This document shows positions 1-5,418 of a DNA stretch of 5,571 nt, piece by piece. Each line of letters starts with the position of its first letter. Position 1 is the stretch's first letter. The DNA comes from CAJBLF01 sp964495825. Its GTDB lineage: Bacteria > Patescibacteriota > Gracilibacteria > Absconditabacterales > Absconditicoccaceae. The notes below the pieces were generated by a model that was given only the letters and a program-made list of their open reading frames with translations, was not told the origin of the DNA and did no database searches. Position numbers and translations under genes: made by a program. Where the stretch lies: positions 1 through 5,571 of the forward strand of contig CAZBWI010000052.1 of assembly GCA_964495825.1 (NCBI GenBank). Direction: 5' to 3'.

Positions 1-156
1 GATAAATTGATATGCTATAGACGACATGTAAATAATGCCTCACCAACTGGAGAAAAATCTAGATATTCAAATATGAGAAAGATTTTATTTAGATTTAGTT
101 TAATTAAGAGTCTATTTTTAAGATATTTTTTTTACCAAATAAATGAATTGAAATGA
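1..156 (+). CDS. Glycosyltransferase family 2, C-terminal end (partial)
   Basis: An open frame runs from the first base to TGA at 154-156 and gives 51 residues; the start lies outside the window. The fragment begins DKLICYRRHVNNAS, then has GEKSRYS at about residues 18-24, and ends in a basic, hydrophobic tail. The YRRH-x-x-N-x-S...GEKS pattern followed by a leucine/phenylalanine/arginine-rich tail is what I know from the C-terminus of GT-A fold family 2 glycosyltransferases in O-antigen and capsule loci. Those enzymes transfer a sugar from a nucleotide donor to a lipid-linked acceptor at the inner face of the membrane. The catalytic domain is not visible, so donor and acceptor cannot be inferred. 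Its stop overlaps the start of the next, broken gene by ATGA, which indicates an ancestral translationally coupled pair. The family call is moderately sure; that this is coding sequence is likely. Confidence 0.6.
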   Translation, partial: DKLICYRRHVNNASPTGEKSRYSNMRKILFRFSLIKSLFLRYFFYQINELK

Positions 157-352
157 AAACATTATCTATAAATAACAACTTCGACATCCTAAGACTAATC
201 TTAGTAATTTTGGTTTGTTTTCCCATTGGAATATTCTCACATCACAAAAACTATCAAATCCTCTTGTTTCTTTTGTGAGCTTGTTTGGAGTGATTTTGGT
301 GCTGAGTTATTTTAGTTAAAGATATATAGAGAAAAGATTTGTAAATTTGTAG
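153..352 (+). pseudogene. Acyltransferase-3 (OafA-like) remnant, internally deleted
   Basis: ATG at 153 opens a 41-codon frame (stop 276-278) with NNFDILRLILVILV at residues 7-20. This matches the N-terminal signature (NNFDxLR, then a first membrane helix) of acyltransferase family 3 membrane proteins, which O-acetylate surface polysaccharides. In a second frame, from about 242, the sequence reads SFVSLFGVILVLSYFS, a stop (TAA 317-319), then RYIEKRFVNL and TAG at 350-352. This is the family's characteristic C-terminus: the last membrane helix followed by a short aromatic stretch and IE-K/R-P/R-F. A normal member is roughly 330-400 residues long, so nearly all of the middle is gone, the two ends are out of frame, and the conserved tryptophan-type codon before RYIE is TAA. 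It cannot make a functional enzyme. The intact ancestor probably sat in an operon with the preceding glycosyltransferase, as shown by the ATGA overlap. Confidence 0.7.
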
Positions 353-365
353 GAAGAGATGGTGA

Positions 366-494
366 AGAGGGATAGAGATTAAAATAAGCAGTAATGAATT
401 TAACCAATTTGTAAAAGATATAAAACAAAAGATTCTTTGTAGTCAACACAAAGTATTAGAGTTGCATGGAACTAGAGTTGCTAATGGGAAATAA
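366..494 (+). pseudogene. Short open frame, possibly a DUF1016-like N-terminal remnant
   Basis: A frame open for 42 codons ends at TAA 492-494 and has no ATG start. From about 378 it reads IKISSNEFNQFVKDIKQK, then ILCSQHKVL. The pattern of a charged helix with F-x-x-x-I-K-x-K-I-x-x-x-Q-x-x-x-L resembles the N-terminal helix of DUF1016 (YhcG-type PD-(D/E)XK nuclease) proteins. After the KVL the resemblance stops: the expected VN-x-E-L-I...LYW-x-IG segment is not in this frame. If the assignment is right, only the first ~30 residues survive. The match is from memory on a short, compositionally simple stretch, so it may be chance coding-like sequence in an AT-rich intergenic region. Confidence 0.25.
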
Positions 495-552
495 AATGAG
501 CAAAGAAGTTGTTTTGACAGGGATGATATCGCAAGAGGATAAAGTAAAATGA
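466..552 (+). CDS. Small unrecognised ORF coupled to the glycosyltransferase
   Basis: A frame from ATG 466 (28 codons) or ATG 496 (18 codons) ends at TGA 550-552. The shorter product begins MSKEVVLTGMISQ and ends in a run of charged residues. I do not recognise it. Its stop overlaps the ATG of the downstream glycosyltransferase by ATGA, the same arrangement seen at 153-156 and 4225-4228. This could mean a leader peptide giving translational coupling, or the tail of a decayed gene that once preceded the glycosyltransferase. There is no good ribosome binding site before ATG 496, which favours the decay reading. Confidence 0.25.
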   Translation: MELELLMGNKMSKEVVLTGMISQEDKVK

Positions 553-1367
553 TAAAACTTAACGCATCGATAGTTTTATACAAAACTAACAGAGAACAAC
601 TCACAAAAGCAATCTCAAGTTTTTTAGCTACAAGATTGCAGGTAAAATTGTATCTGATAGATAATTCACCTACCGATGCATTGCGTGATTTTTCTGATTT
701 TGATTCGCGTATTACTTACATTTACAATAATGCTAATCTTGGCTATGGGGCAGCACATAACATTGCACTAAGAAAATCAATAGAAGAAAATGTGCCGTAT
801 CACCTGGTATTGAATCCTGATATATATTTCGGATCAGGAGTTCTAGAAACATTATATGAGTATATGGAACAGCACCATGATGTTGGTAATGTAATGCCCA
901 GGGTTGTGTACCCAAATGGAGAGATACAGTACTTGTGCAAATTATTGCCAACACCAGCTGATTTATTTATACGAAGATTTATACCTTTTGAAAAAATAAA
1001 GGAAAAAATGAATGAACGTTTTGAATTACGATGGACAGGGTATGATAAAGAGATGAATGTCCCTTTTTTATCCGGTTGTTTCATGTTTTTAAGAACATCT
1101 TCCTTAAAAGATGTGGGTTTGTTTGATGAAAGATATTTTATGTATGGAGAAGATACAGATCTTAATAGAAGAATACATAAAAGGTATAAAACAATGTATT
1201 ATCCAGCAGTAACAATTGTTCATGATCATGGAAAAGAATCATATAAATCTTTAAAGATGCTATTAATACATATGAAAAACATAATCAAATATTTTAATAA
1301 ATGGGGTTGGTTTTTTGATGTTGAAAGAAAAAATATCAATAAAGAATTTTTATTAAGGAATAGGTAG
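549..1367 (+). CDS. Family 2 glycosyltransferase, rhamnosyltransferase-like
   Basis: The 272-residue protein has the layout of WbbL/RfbF-type rhamnosyltransferases, which add a deoxysugar to a lipid-linked polysaccharide precursor on the cytoplasmic side of the membrane. Visible elements, in order: the first Rossmann-like strand ASIVLY (6-11), IDNS (37-40), NLGYGAAHN (63-71), the DXD-equivalent NPD (89-91), SGCFM (175-179), and the acceptor/catalytic block DERYFMYGEDTDL (193-205) with the ED pair at 201-202. A late HDHG (225-228) is also typical. There is no signal peptide or clear membrane span. The length is slightly under the usual ~280-310. ATG 549 is supported by AGAGG at 534-538 and by the ATGA overlap with the frame before it. 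The dTDP-rhamnose genes downstream make rhamnose a reasonable donor, but that is inference. The gene looks intact and is visibly more AT-rich than the rfb genes. Confidence 0.88.
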   Translation: MIKLNASIVLYKTNREQLTKAISSFLATRLQVKLYLIDNSPTDALRDFSDFDSRITYIYNNANLGYGAAHNIALRKSIEENVPYHLVLNPDIYFGSGVLETLYEYMEQHHDVGNVMPRVVYPNGEIQYLCKLLPTPADLFIRRFIPFEKIKEKMNERFELRWTGYDKEMNVPFLSGCFMFLRTSSLKDVGLFDERYFMYGEDTDLNRRIHKRYKTMYYPAVTIVHDHGKESYKSLKMLLIHMKNIIKYFNKWGWFFDVERKNINKEFLLRNR

Positions 1368-1371
1368 GTTA

Positions 1372-1497
1372 ATGATGATTGCAATAATCGGTGGTTCAGG
1401 ATTTATTGGTTCACGTCTTTGCAACCGGCTTGCAAAAGCAGGGATCGATTTTTATATAATTGATAAAAATCAATCATATTCCTTTGTTTTTCACTGA
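1372..1497 (+). pseudogene. Truncated NAD-dependent sugar epimerase/dehydratase N-terminus
   Basis: ATG at 1372 or 1375 opens a 41-codon frame ending at TGA 1495-1497. It reads AIIGGSGFIGSRL, then a helix (NRLAKAG), then FYIIDKNQS. This is the first beta-alpha-beta unit of a short-chain dehydrogenase/reductase of the extended (epimerase) type, with the GxxGxxG nucleotide-binding turn at residues 7-13 and the acidic residue at the end of the second strand (IID). Intact proteins are about 300 residues, so some 85-90 percent is missing and the last few residues before the stop no longer look like the family. It starts 4 nt after the glycosyltransferase stop with an AGG-rich ribosome binding site at 1362-1368, so it was once an operon partner. 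A sibling of RfbB or RfbD by fold, it is too short to bind a sugar nucleotide. Confidence 0.72.
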
Positions 1498-1502
1498 TAG
1501 TA

Positions 1503-1531
1503 TTGACATATAAATCTGTATGTGCTATCCT
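1503..1531 (+). promoter_or_regulatory. Sigma-70-type promoter for rfbBACD
   Basis: A perfect TTGACA (1503-1508) is followed by a 17-bp spacer and TATCCT (1526-1531), which matches TATAAT at 4 of 6 positions. TG at 1523-1524 with one base before the -10 gives an extended -10 element. Transcription would begin near 1538, leaving an untranslated leader of about 87 nt before rfbB. It lies just after the break in the epimerase remnant. TGCTAT (1523-1528) and its reverse complement ATAGCA (1551-1556) flank the expected start site and could be a weak operator. Confidence 0.6.
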
Positions 1532-1613
1532 TGAATCAACGACGTTTTGTATAGCATGTGGGAAGTACAGCATATTTAGATGTGCGTTAAGAAATAGCTA
1601 AAGATTATTATAT

Positions 1614-1618
1614 AGGGG
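1614..1618 (+). promoter_or_regulatory. Ribosome binding site of rfbB
   Basis: AGGGG lies 6 nt before ATG 1625 and supports that start. The segment from the promoter to this site (1532-1613) carries no readable gene: all three forward frames have stops. Confidence 0.6.
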
Positions 1619-1624
1619 TAAAGA

Positions 1625-2731
1625 ATGTACACAATATTAGTAACCGGCGGGGCGGGGTTTATAGGTTCAGCAGTTGTACGATACATAATTCACAATACCA
1701 ATCATAGAGTTATAAATGTAGATAAGCTTACCTATGCGGCAAATCTGGATTCGTTGAAAGATGTGTTGCACAACACGCGATATTTTTTTGAAAAAGTAGA
1801 TATATGCTCTAAGGATGACATCAGAAGAATTCTTAAAGATTATCAGCCAGATTTTATCATGCATTTAGCTGCAGAATCTCATGTGGATAGATCCATAGAT
1901 GGACCTGGTGAGTTCATTACAACCAATATCGTTGGCACCTATACGCTTTTAGAAGAAGCAAGGTTTTACTGGAAGGAACTATCGCCAGAAAAAAAATCAA
2001 TTTTTAGGTTTCATCATATCTCCACTGATGAGGTATATGGAGAATTGCCACATCCTGATGAAGATTCAGAAGCATATAAAATTCTTTTTACCGAAACCAC
2101 TCCCTATGCCCCCAGCTCCCCCTATTCCGCATCAAAGGCAAGTTCGGATCATCTGGTTAGAGCATGGTACAGGACTTATGGGCTTCCAGTGGTAATCACC
2201 AACTGCTCAAACAACTATGGACCATACCAATTTCCTGAAAAGCTCATCCCTTTGATGATTCTCAATGCCATAGAGGGGAAGAAATTGCCAGTATATGGCA
2301 GGGGTGATCAGATCAGGGATTGGCTCTATGTTGAAGATCACGCAGAAGCCCTTTTTACGGTACTTACAAAAGGTAAAGTTGGTGAAACGTATAACATAGG
2401 TGGAAATAATGAAAAAAGAAATATTGAGATAGTTACCACGATCTGTGAAATATTGGATGAAGTTATTCCAATAAACAATAATGCGTCAATTCAACAGTCT
2501 TCATTACATATTCAACACTATAAAGAACTGATAATGTTTGTGGAAGATAGACCCGGCCATGACAGGCGCTATGCCATAGATGCGAGTAAAATAAAACATG
2601 AACTTGGCTGGACACCAAAAGAAACATTTGACAGTGGAATAAGAAAAACAGTAGAGTGGTATCTTGAAAATAGATGGTGGTGGCAGCCTTTACAGGAACG
2701 CTACAAAAGGGAACGATTAGGTAAGGTATAG
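1625..2731 (+). CDS. rfbB: dTDP-glucose 4,6-dehydratase
   Basis: RfbB (RmlB) converts dTDP-glucose to dTDP-4-keto-6-deoxyglucose in the cytoplasm with a tightly bound NAD+, the second step of dTDP-L-rhamnose synthesis. The 368-residue protein is an extended short-chain dehydrogenase. It shows the NAD site TGGAGFIG (7-14), VDKLTYAAN (32-40) after the second strand, HLAAESHVDRS (80-90), the dehydratase triad T134-D135-E136 in HISTDEVYGE, and the catalytic Y167-x-x-x-K171 in YSASK. NCSNNYGPYQFPEKLIP (193-209), RDWLYVEDH (231-239) and RPGHDRRY (309-316) form the sugar-nucleotide pocket. All key residues are present. It is slightly longer than the usual ~350-360, owing to extra residues near 283-300. 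ATG 1625 has a good ribosome binding site and gives the family's normal N-terminus. It is the first gene of the rfbBACD operon. Confidence 0.97.
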   Translation: MYTILVTGGAGFIGSAVVRYIIHNTNHRVINVDKLTYAANLDSLKDVLHNTRYFFEKVDICSKDDIRRILKDYQPDFIMHLAAESHVDRSIDGPGEFITTNIVGTYTLLEEARFYWKELSPEKKSIFRFHHISTDEVYGELPHPDEDSEAYKILFTETTPYAPSSPYSASKASSDHLVRAWYRTYGLPVVITNCSNNYGPYQFPEKLIPLMILNAIEGKKLPVYGRGDQIRDWLYVEDHAEALFTVLTKGKVGETYNIGGNNEKRNIEIVTTICEILDEVIPINNNASIQQSSLHIQHYKELIMFVEDRPGHDRRYAIDASKIKHELGWTPKETFDSGIRKTVEWYLENRWWWQPLQERYKRERLGKV

Positions 2732-2738
2732 GGGTGAT
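2729..2738 (+). promoter_or_regulatory. Extended Shine-Dalgarno of rfbA overlapping the rfbB stop
   Basis: TAGGGGTGAT matches the consensus AGGAGGTGAT closely and includes the rfbB stop codon (TAG 2729-2731). The GGGG core is 7 nt before ATG 2742. It fixes the rfbA start and suggests that ribosomes ending rfbB reinitiate at rfbA. Confidence 0.6.
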
Positions 2739-2741
2739 GAG

Positions 2742-3623
2742 ATGAAAGGTATAATCCTGGCAGGTGGTGCAGGAACAAGACTTTATCCTGCAACAAAGGT
2801 GCAATGCAAACAGCTCTTACCGGTGTACGATAAGCCAATGATATATTATCCACTTTCGGTTTTGATGCTTGCCGGCATAAGAGATATTCTTATTATTTCC
2901 ACACCGGAAGATACCCCTAAGTTTGAATTGCTATTTGGTAATGGCAATCAGTATGGACTAAGACTATCCTACAAAGTGCAGCCCAGACCAGAAGGTCTTG
3001 CTCAGGCTTTTATTTTAGGTGAAGAATTTCTGAATGGGAGCGACGTATGCCTGATTCTTGGGGACAATATCTTTTATGGCCATGGTCTAACTGAGGTGCT
3101 TGGAAAGTCAGTACACACGGTTATCAAAGAAAGAAAATCTGTTGTCTTTGGCTATTATGTCAACGATCCGGAACGATATGGTGTGGTAGAATTTGATAGT
3201 AGGGGAAATGCGATAAGTATTGAGGAAAAGCCAAAAAAACCGAAATCTCATTATGCAGTGGTAGGATTGTATTTTTACACATCCGATGTTGTGGAGATAG
3301 CAAAGAAGATAACTCCTTCAGCCCGTGGAGAGTTAGAAATAACCTCGGTCAATCAGGAATATTTGCAAAGGGGAAGTCTGAAGGTAGAGATTCTTGGCAG
3401 AGGGTTTGCGTGGCTTGATACCGGTACCCATGATTCGCTTCTTGAAGCTGCCAATTTTATAGAAGTAATAGAAAAAAGGCAGGGGTTAAAGATAGCATGT
3501 ATTGAAGAGATAGCATATAGAAATGGCTGGATTGATGAGGAACAGTTAAAAAAGTTAGCTGACCCTATGGTAAACAGTGGCTATGGAGAGTATATTTATA
3601 AAAAAGTGTTGAGTTATAAATGA
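2742..3623 (+). CDS. rfbA: Glucose-1-phosphate thymidylyltransferase
   Basis: RfbA (RmlA) joins glucose-1-phosphate and dTTP to give dTDP-glucose and pyrophosphate, the first and usually feedback-controlled step of the rhamnose pathway. The 293-residue length is typical of the homotetrameric RmlA class. Visible are the nucleotide-binding loop LAGGAGTRLYPAT (6-18), the hallmark KQLLPVYDKPMIYYPLS (23-39), RPEGLAQAF (82-90), the metal-binding GDN (107-109), EEKP (161-164), and WLDTGTHDSL (224-233) with the second metal ligand D226. No expected residue is missing. A cysteine (C22) stands just before the KQLLP motif, where serine is common. The gene follows rfbB by 10 nt. A gap of about 60 nt separates it from rfbC, with no terminator in between. 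Confidence 0.97.
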   Translation: MKGIILAGGAGTRLYPATKVQCKQLLPVYDKPMIYYPLSVLMLAGIRDILIISTPEDTPKFELLFGNGNQYGLRLSYKVQPRPEGLAQAFILGEEFLNGSDVCLILGDNIFYGHGLTEVLGKSVHTVIKERKSVVFGYYVNDPERYGVVEFDSRGNAISIEEKPKKPKSHYAVVGLYFYTSDVVEIAKKITPSARGELEITSVNQEYLQRGSLKVEILGRGFAWLDTGTHDSLLEAANFIEVIEKRQGLKIACIEEIAYRNGWIDEEQLKKLADPMVNSGYGEYIYKKVLSYK

Positions 3624-3682
3624 AACGCATTGAGTGTTTGAAATAATAACGACATACAAATTTTATAATGGACGGTAAGGTG

Positions 3683-4228
3683 ATGGAGTTTATCAGGACA
3701 GATTTTGAAGGCTTATTTGTGATTAAACCAAAGGTGTTTGGCGATGAAAGAGGTTATTTTTTTGAATCATTCAGGGAAGATCTTTTTACAAAACATATCG
3801 GTAATGTAACCTTTGTACAGGATAATGAATCGAAATCATCCTATGGTGTGTTGCGTGGTCTTCACTATCAATTGCCGCCATATGCCCAGAGCAAGCTTAT
3901 ACGGGTGGTGGCAGGAGAAATTCTTGATGTTGTAGTGGATATTCGTAAAGAATCAGATACTTTTGGGAAAATTTTTGCTACTACATTATCTGGAGACAAT
4001 AAAAATCAGCTTTTTGTGCCTAAAGGTTTTGCTCATGGTTTTGTGGTTCTTTCTGAATCTGCTATAGTGAATTATAAGGTTGATGCATACTACTCACCGC
4101 AACATGAAAGGGGTATTGATGCTTTAGATCCAGCCCTTGCTATTGATTGGATTGTTCCTTATAGGCAGATTATAAGATCGGAAAAAGATAGCAGGTTACC
4201 AGTTTTAAAGGAAGCGGAATTATTATGA
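3683..4228 (+). CDS. rfbC: dTDP-4-dehydrorhamnose 3,5-epimerase
   Basis: RfbC (RmlC) inverts C3 and C5 of dTDP-4-keto-6-deoxyglucose to give dTDP-4-keto-L-rhamnose, the third step. From ATG 3683 the cupin-fold protein has 181 residues, the normal length. Visible are DERGYFFESF (21-30), FVQDN (44-48), GVLRGLHYQ (55-63) with catalytic base H61, K71 in the phosphate-binding strand, FVPKGFAHGF (111-120), Y131 in NYKVDAYYSP, and SEKDSRLP (166-173) with D169 as partner of the histidine. I chose 3683 over the in-frame ATG at 3668 (five residues longer) because MEFIRTDFEGLF is the usual N-terminus and ATG 3668 has no ribosome binding site; GGACGG (3670-3675) and AAGG (3677-3680) precede 3683. The short spacing leaves some doubt about the start. 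The last four bases overlap rfbD. Confidence 0.95.
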   Translation: MEFIRTDFEGLFVIKPKVFGDERGYFFESFREDLFTKHIGNVTFVQDNESKSSYGVLRGLHYQLPPYAQSKLIRVVAGEILDVVVDIRKESDTFGKIFATTLSGDNKNQLFVPKGFAHGFVVLSESAIVNYKVDAYYSPQHERGIDALDPALAIDWIVPYRQIIRSEKDSRLPVLKEAELL

Positions 4229-5085
4229 AGATACTTGTCACCGGTGCTAATGGACAACTGGGTAGAGAATTAAGAAATATTTTAGACAGCGATCTCTTTT
4301 TTTCTGATATATCGCAAGAAGAGTATGCTGACACTCATGTATTGGACATCTCTGATAAAAGATTGGTGGAAGCTTTTATTAAAGAGAAACAGATCACTCA
4401 TATCATAAATTGTGCAGCATATACACAGGTGGATAATGCAGAAAAAGAGGTTGATAAGGCTTTTCTCATTAATAGCGCTTCAGTGAAAAATTTAGCAGAA
4501 CTATCCAATAGATATAATATCAGACTTATTCATATATCCACCGATTTTGTATTTGATGGGAAAAAAAATACACCGTATGTGGAGGATGATGTGCCAGATC
4601 CTATTTCGGTGTATGGGAGATCCAAATTAGAGGGTGAAATTCATATTCAAAATATATGTACAGAATATGTCATTATACGTACATCCTGGCTTTATTCAAT
4701 ATACAAAAACAATTTTGTAAAAACTATCATGAAATATGCAAAAGAAAAAGGTTATATCCGTGTGGTATATGATCAGCTGGGTACTCCCACCCATGCACGG
4801 GATCTTGCAAAAATTATAGTTAACGTTTTATCGTACGACTCTATTAGAGGAATATACCACTTCAGTAACGAAGGTGCGGTGAGCTGGTACGATTTTGCTA
4901 AGGCAATTATAGATATAAGCGGGCTGCCCTGCAGTATAGAACCTATTTTAACCAGAGATTATCCGACGCTGGCTAAAAGACCTGCTTATAGTGTATTGGA
5001 TAAATCTAAAATCAAGGCAGAGCTTGGGATACAGATACCTTATTGGAGGGAAAGTCTGTCTGAGTGTTTACGTTTATTAGCTTAA
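4225..5085 (+). CDS. rfbD: dTDP-4-dehydrorhamnose reductase
   Basis: RfbD (RmlD) reduces the 4-keto group of dTDP-4-keto-L-rhamnose with NAD(P)H and yields dTDP-L-rhamnose, the last step. The 286-residue protein shows the Rossmann motif VTGANGQLGREL (5-16), INCAAYTQVDNAE (61-73), the catalytic threonine T106 in HISTDFVFDG (103-112), and Y130-x-x-x-K134 in SVYGRSKLEGE (128-138). RTSWLY (152-157), GTPTHARDLA (186-195) and RPAYSVLD (252-259) are further family blocks. Length and all catalytic residues are normal. The start overlaps the rfbC stop by ATGA, with AGGAAG at 4209-4214, so translation is likely coupled. It ends the operon; the nearest strong terminator is about 260 nt downstream. Confidence 0.96.
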   Translation: MKILVTGANGQLGRELRNILDSDLFFSDISQEEYADTHVLDISDKRLVEAFIKEKQITHIINCAAYTQVDNAEKEVDKAFLINSASVKNLAELSNRYNIRLIHISTDFVFDGKKNTPYVEDDVPDPISVYGRSKLEGEIHIQNICTEYVIIRTSWLYSIYKNNFVKTIMKYAKEKGYIRVVYDQLGTPTHARDLAKIIVNVLSYDSIRGIYHFSNEGAVSWYDFAKAIIDISGLPCSIEPILTRDYPTLAKRPAYSVLDKSKIKAELGIQIPYWRESLSECLRLLA

Positions 5086-5148
5086 GGATTTTATAGTAGG
5101 ATAGTCACGACAGCAAAAAGCCTGAACGCTATAAGGGGATCGCAATCT

Positions 5149-5166
5149 CCTGATTGATCAATCAGG
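5149..5166. repeat. Perfect 18-bp palindrome
   Basis: CCTGATTGATCAATCAGG equals its own reverse complement. It lies 63 nt after the rfbD stop and is not followed by a T-run, so it is not a rho-independent terminator. It could be a binding site for a dimeric regulator, an RNA hairpin stabilising the 3' end of the rfb message, or a scar from a lost element. No partner copy is seen in the window. Confidence 0.6.
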
Positions 5167-5286
5167 TCAGCGCAATACTGGAGCAGAATCAAGGGGATTA
5201 TTATCTATTTGAGTCAATATCGACTTATTGAAGAACTTGAGATGTCAATGACCCTTATGGAGATGGTAAAAGTTCAGAAAGAATAG
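5158..5286 (+). other. Orphan open frame, unrecognised
   Basis: A frame open for 42 codons ends at TAG 5284-5286. It reads SAQYWSRIKGIIIYLSQY and continues into a helix-like, methionine-rich, charged tail (LIEELEMSMTLMEMV). A TTG at 5209 with AAGGGGAT at 5191-5198 could start a 25-residue product, and ATG 5242 a shorter one. I recognise no family. It may be the tail of a decayed gene or chance. The rest of 5086-5346 shows only short frames broken by stops. Confidence 0.2.
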
Positions 5287-5314
5287 TGAAAAAAATTAAG
5301 AAAATCTGTACAAT
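5286..5314 (+). promoter_or_regulatory. Possible promoter upstream of the terminator
   Basis: TACAAT (5309-5314) matches TATAAT at 5 of 6 positions. GTGAAA (5286-5291) is a poor -35 at 17-bp spacing. A transcript from here would start near 5321 and run directly into the terminator at 5347-5390, so it would be a short RNA or a leader that must read through to the ATPase gene. In such AT-rich sequence, matches like this are common. Confidence 0.25.
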
Positions 5315-5346
5315 ATAAGTTATTAAATATTATCGTTAAAGAAATT

Positions 5347-5390
5347 AAAGGGAGATAATCTAAAGAAATATTTGATTTCTCCCTTTTTTT
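5347..5390 (+). terminator. Rho-independent terminator
   Basis: AAAGGGAGATAATC (5347-5360) pairs with GATTTCTCCCTTT (5374-5386) in a 13-bp stem with one bulged base. The loop is 13 nt, and a run of seven T (5384-5390) closes the structure. The 9-bp AAAGGGAGA/TCTCCCTTT part is perfect. It ends the rfb transcript and separates it from the ATPase gene. Confidence 0.85.
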
Positions 5391-5418
5391 ATTTTAAAGT
5401 TATATGAGAGGTTGATAT

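Noticed and set aside
733..1084. Minus-strand open frames of 73 and 94 codons
   Set aside because: They lie antisense within the intact glycosyltransferase, have no recognisable motifs and look like frame shadows.
1555..1624. Open frame after the rfbB promoter reading HVGSTAYLDVR and stop
   Set aside because: Only about 11 codons, with no start codon context and no recognisable family.
1667..1864. Minus-strand frame inside rfbB
   Set aside because: It is antisense to conserved RfbB motifs and has no family features.
2463..2804. Minus-strand 113-codon frame spanning the rfbB/rfbA junction
   Set aside because: It is antisense to two certain genes, and its cysteine- and histidine-rich composition reflects the reverse reading of their codons.
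3668..3682. Earlier ATG as start of rfbC
   Set aside because: There is no ribosome binding site before it, and the five added residues are not part of the family's usual N-terminus; it remains possible.
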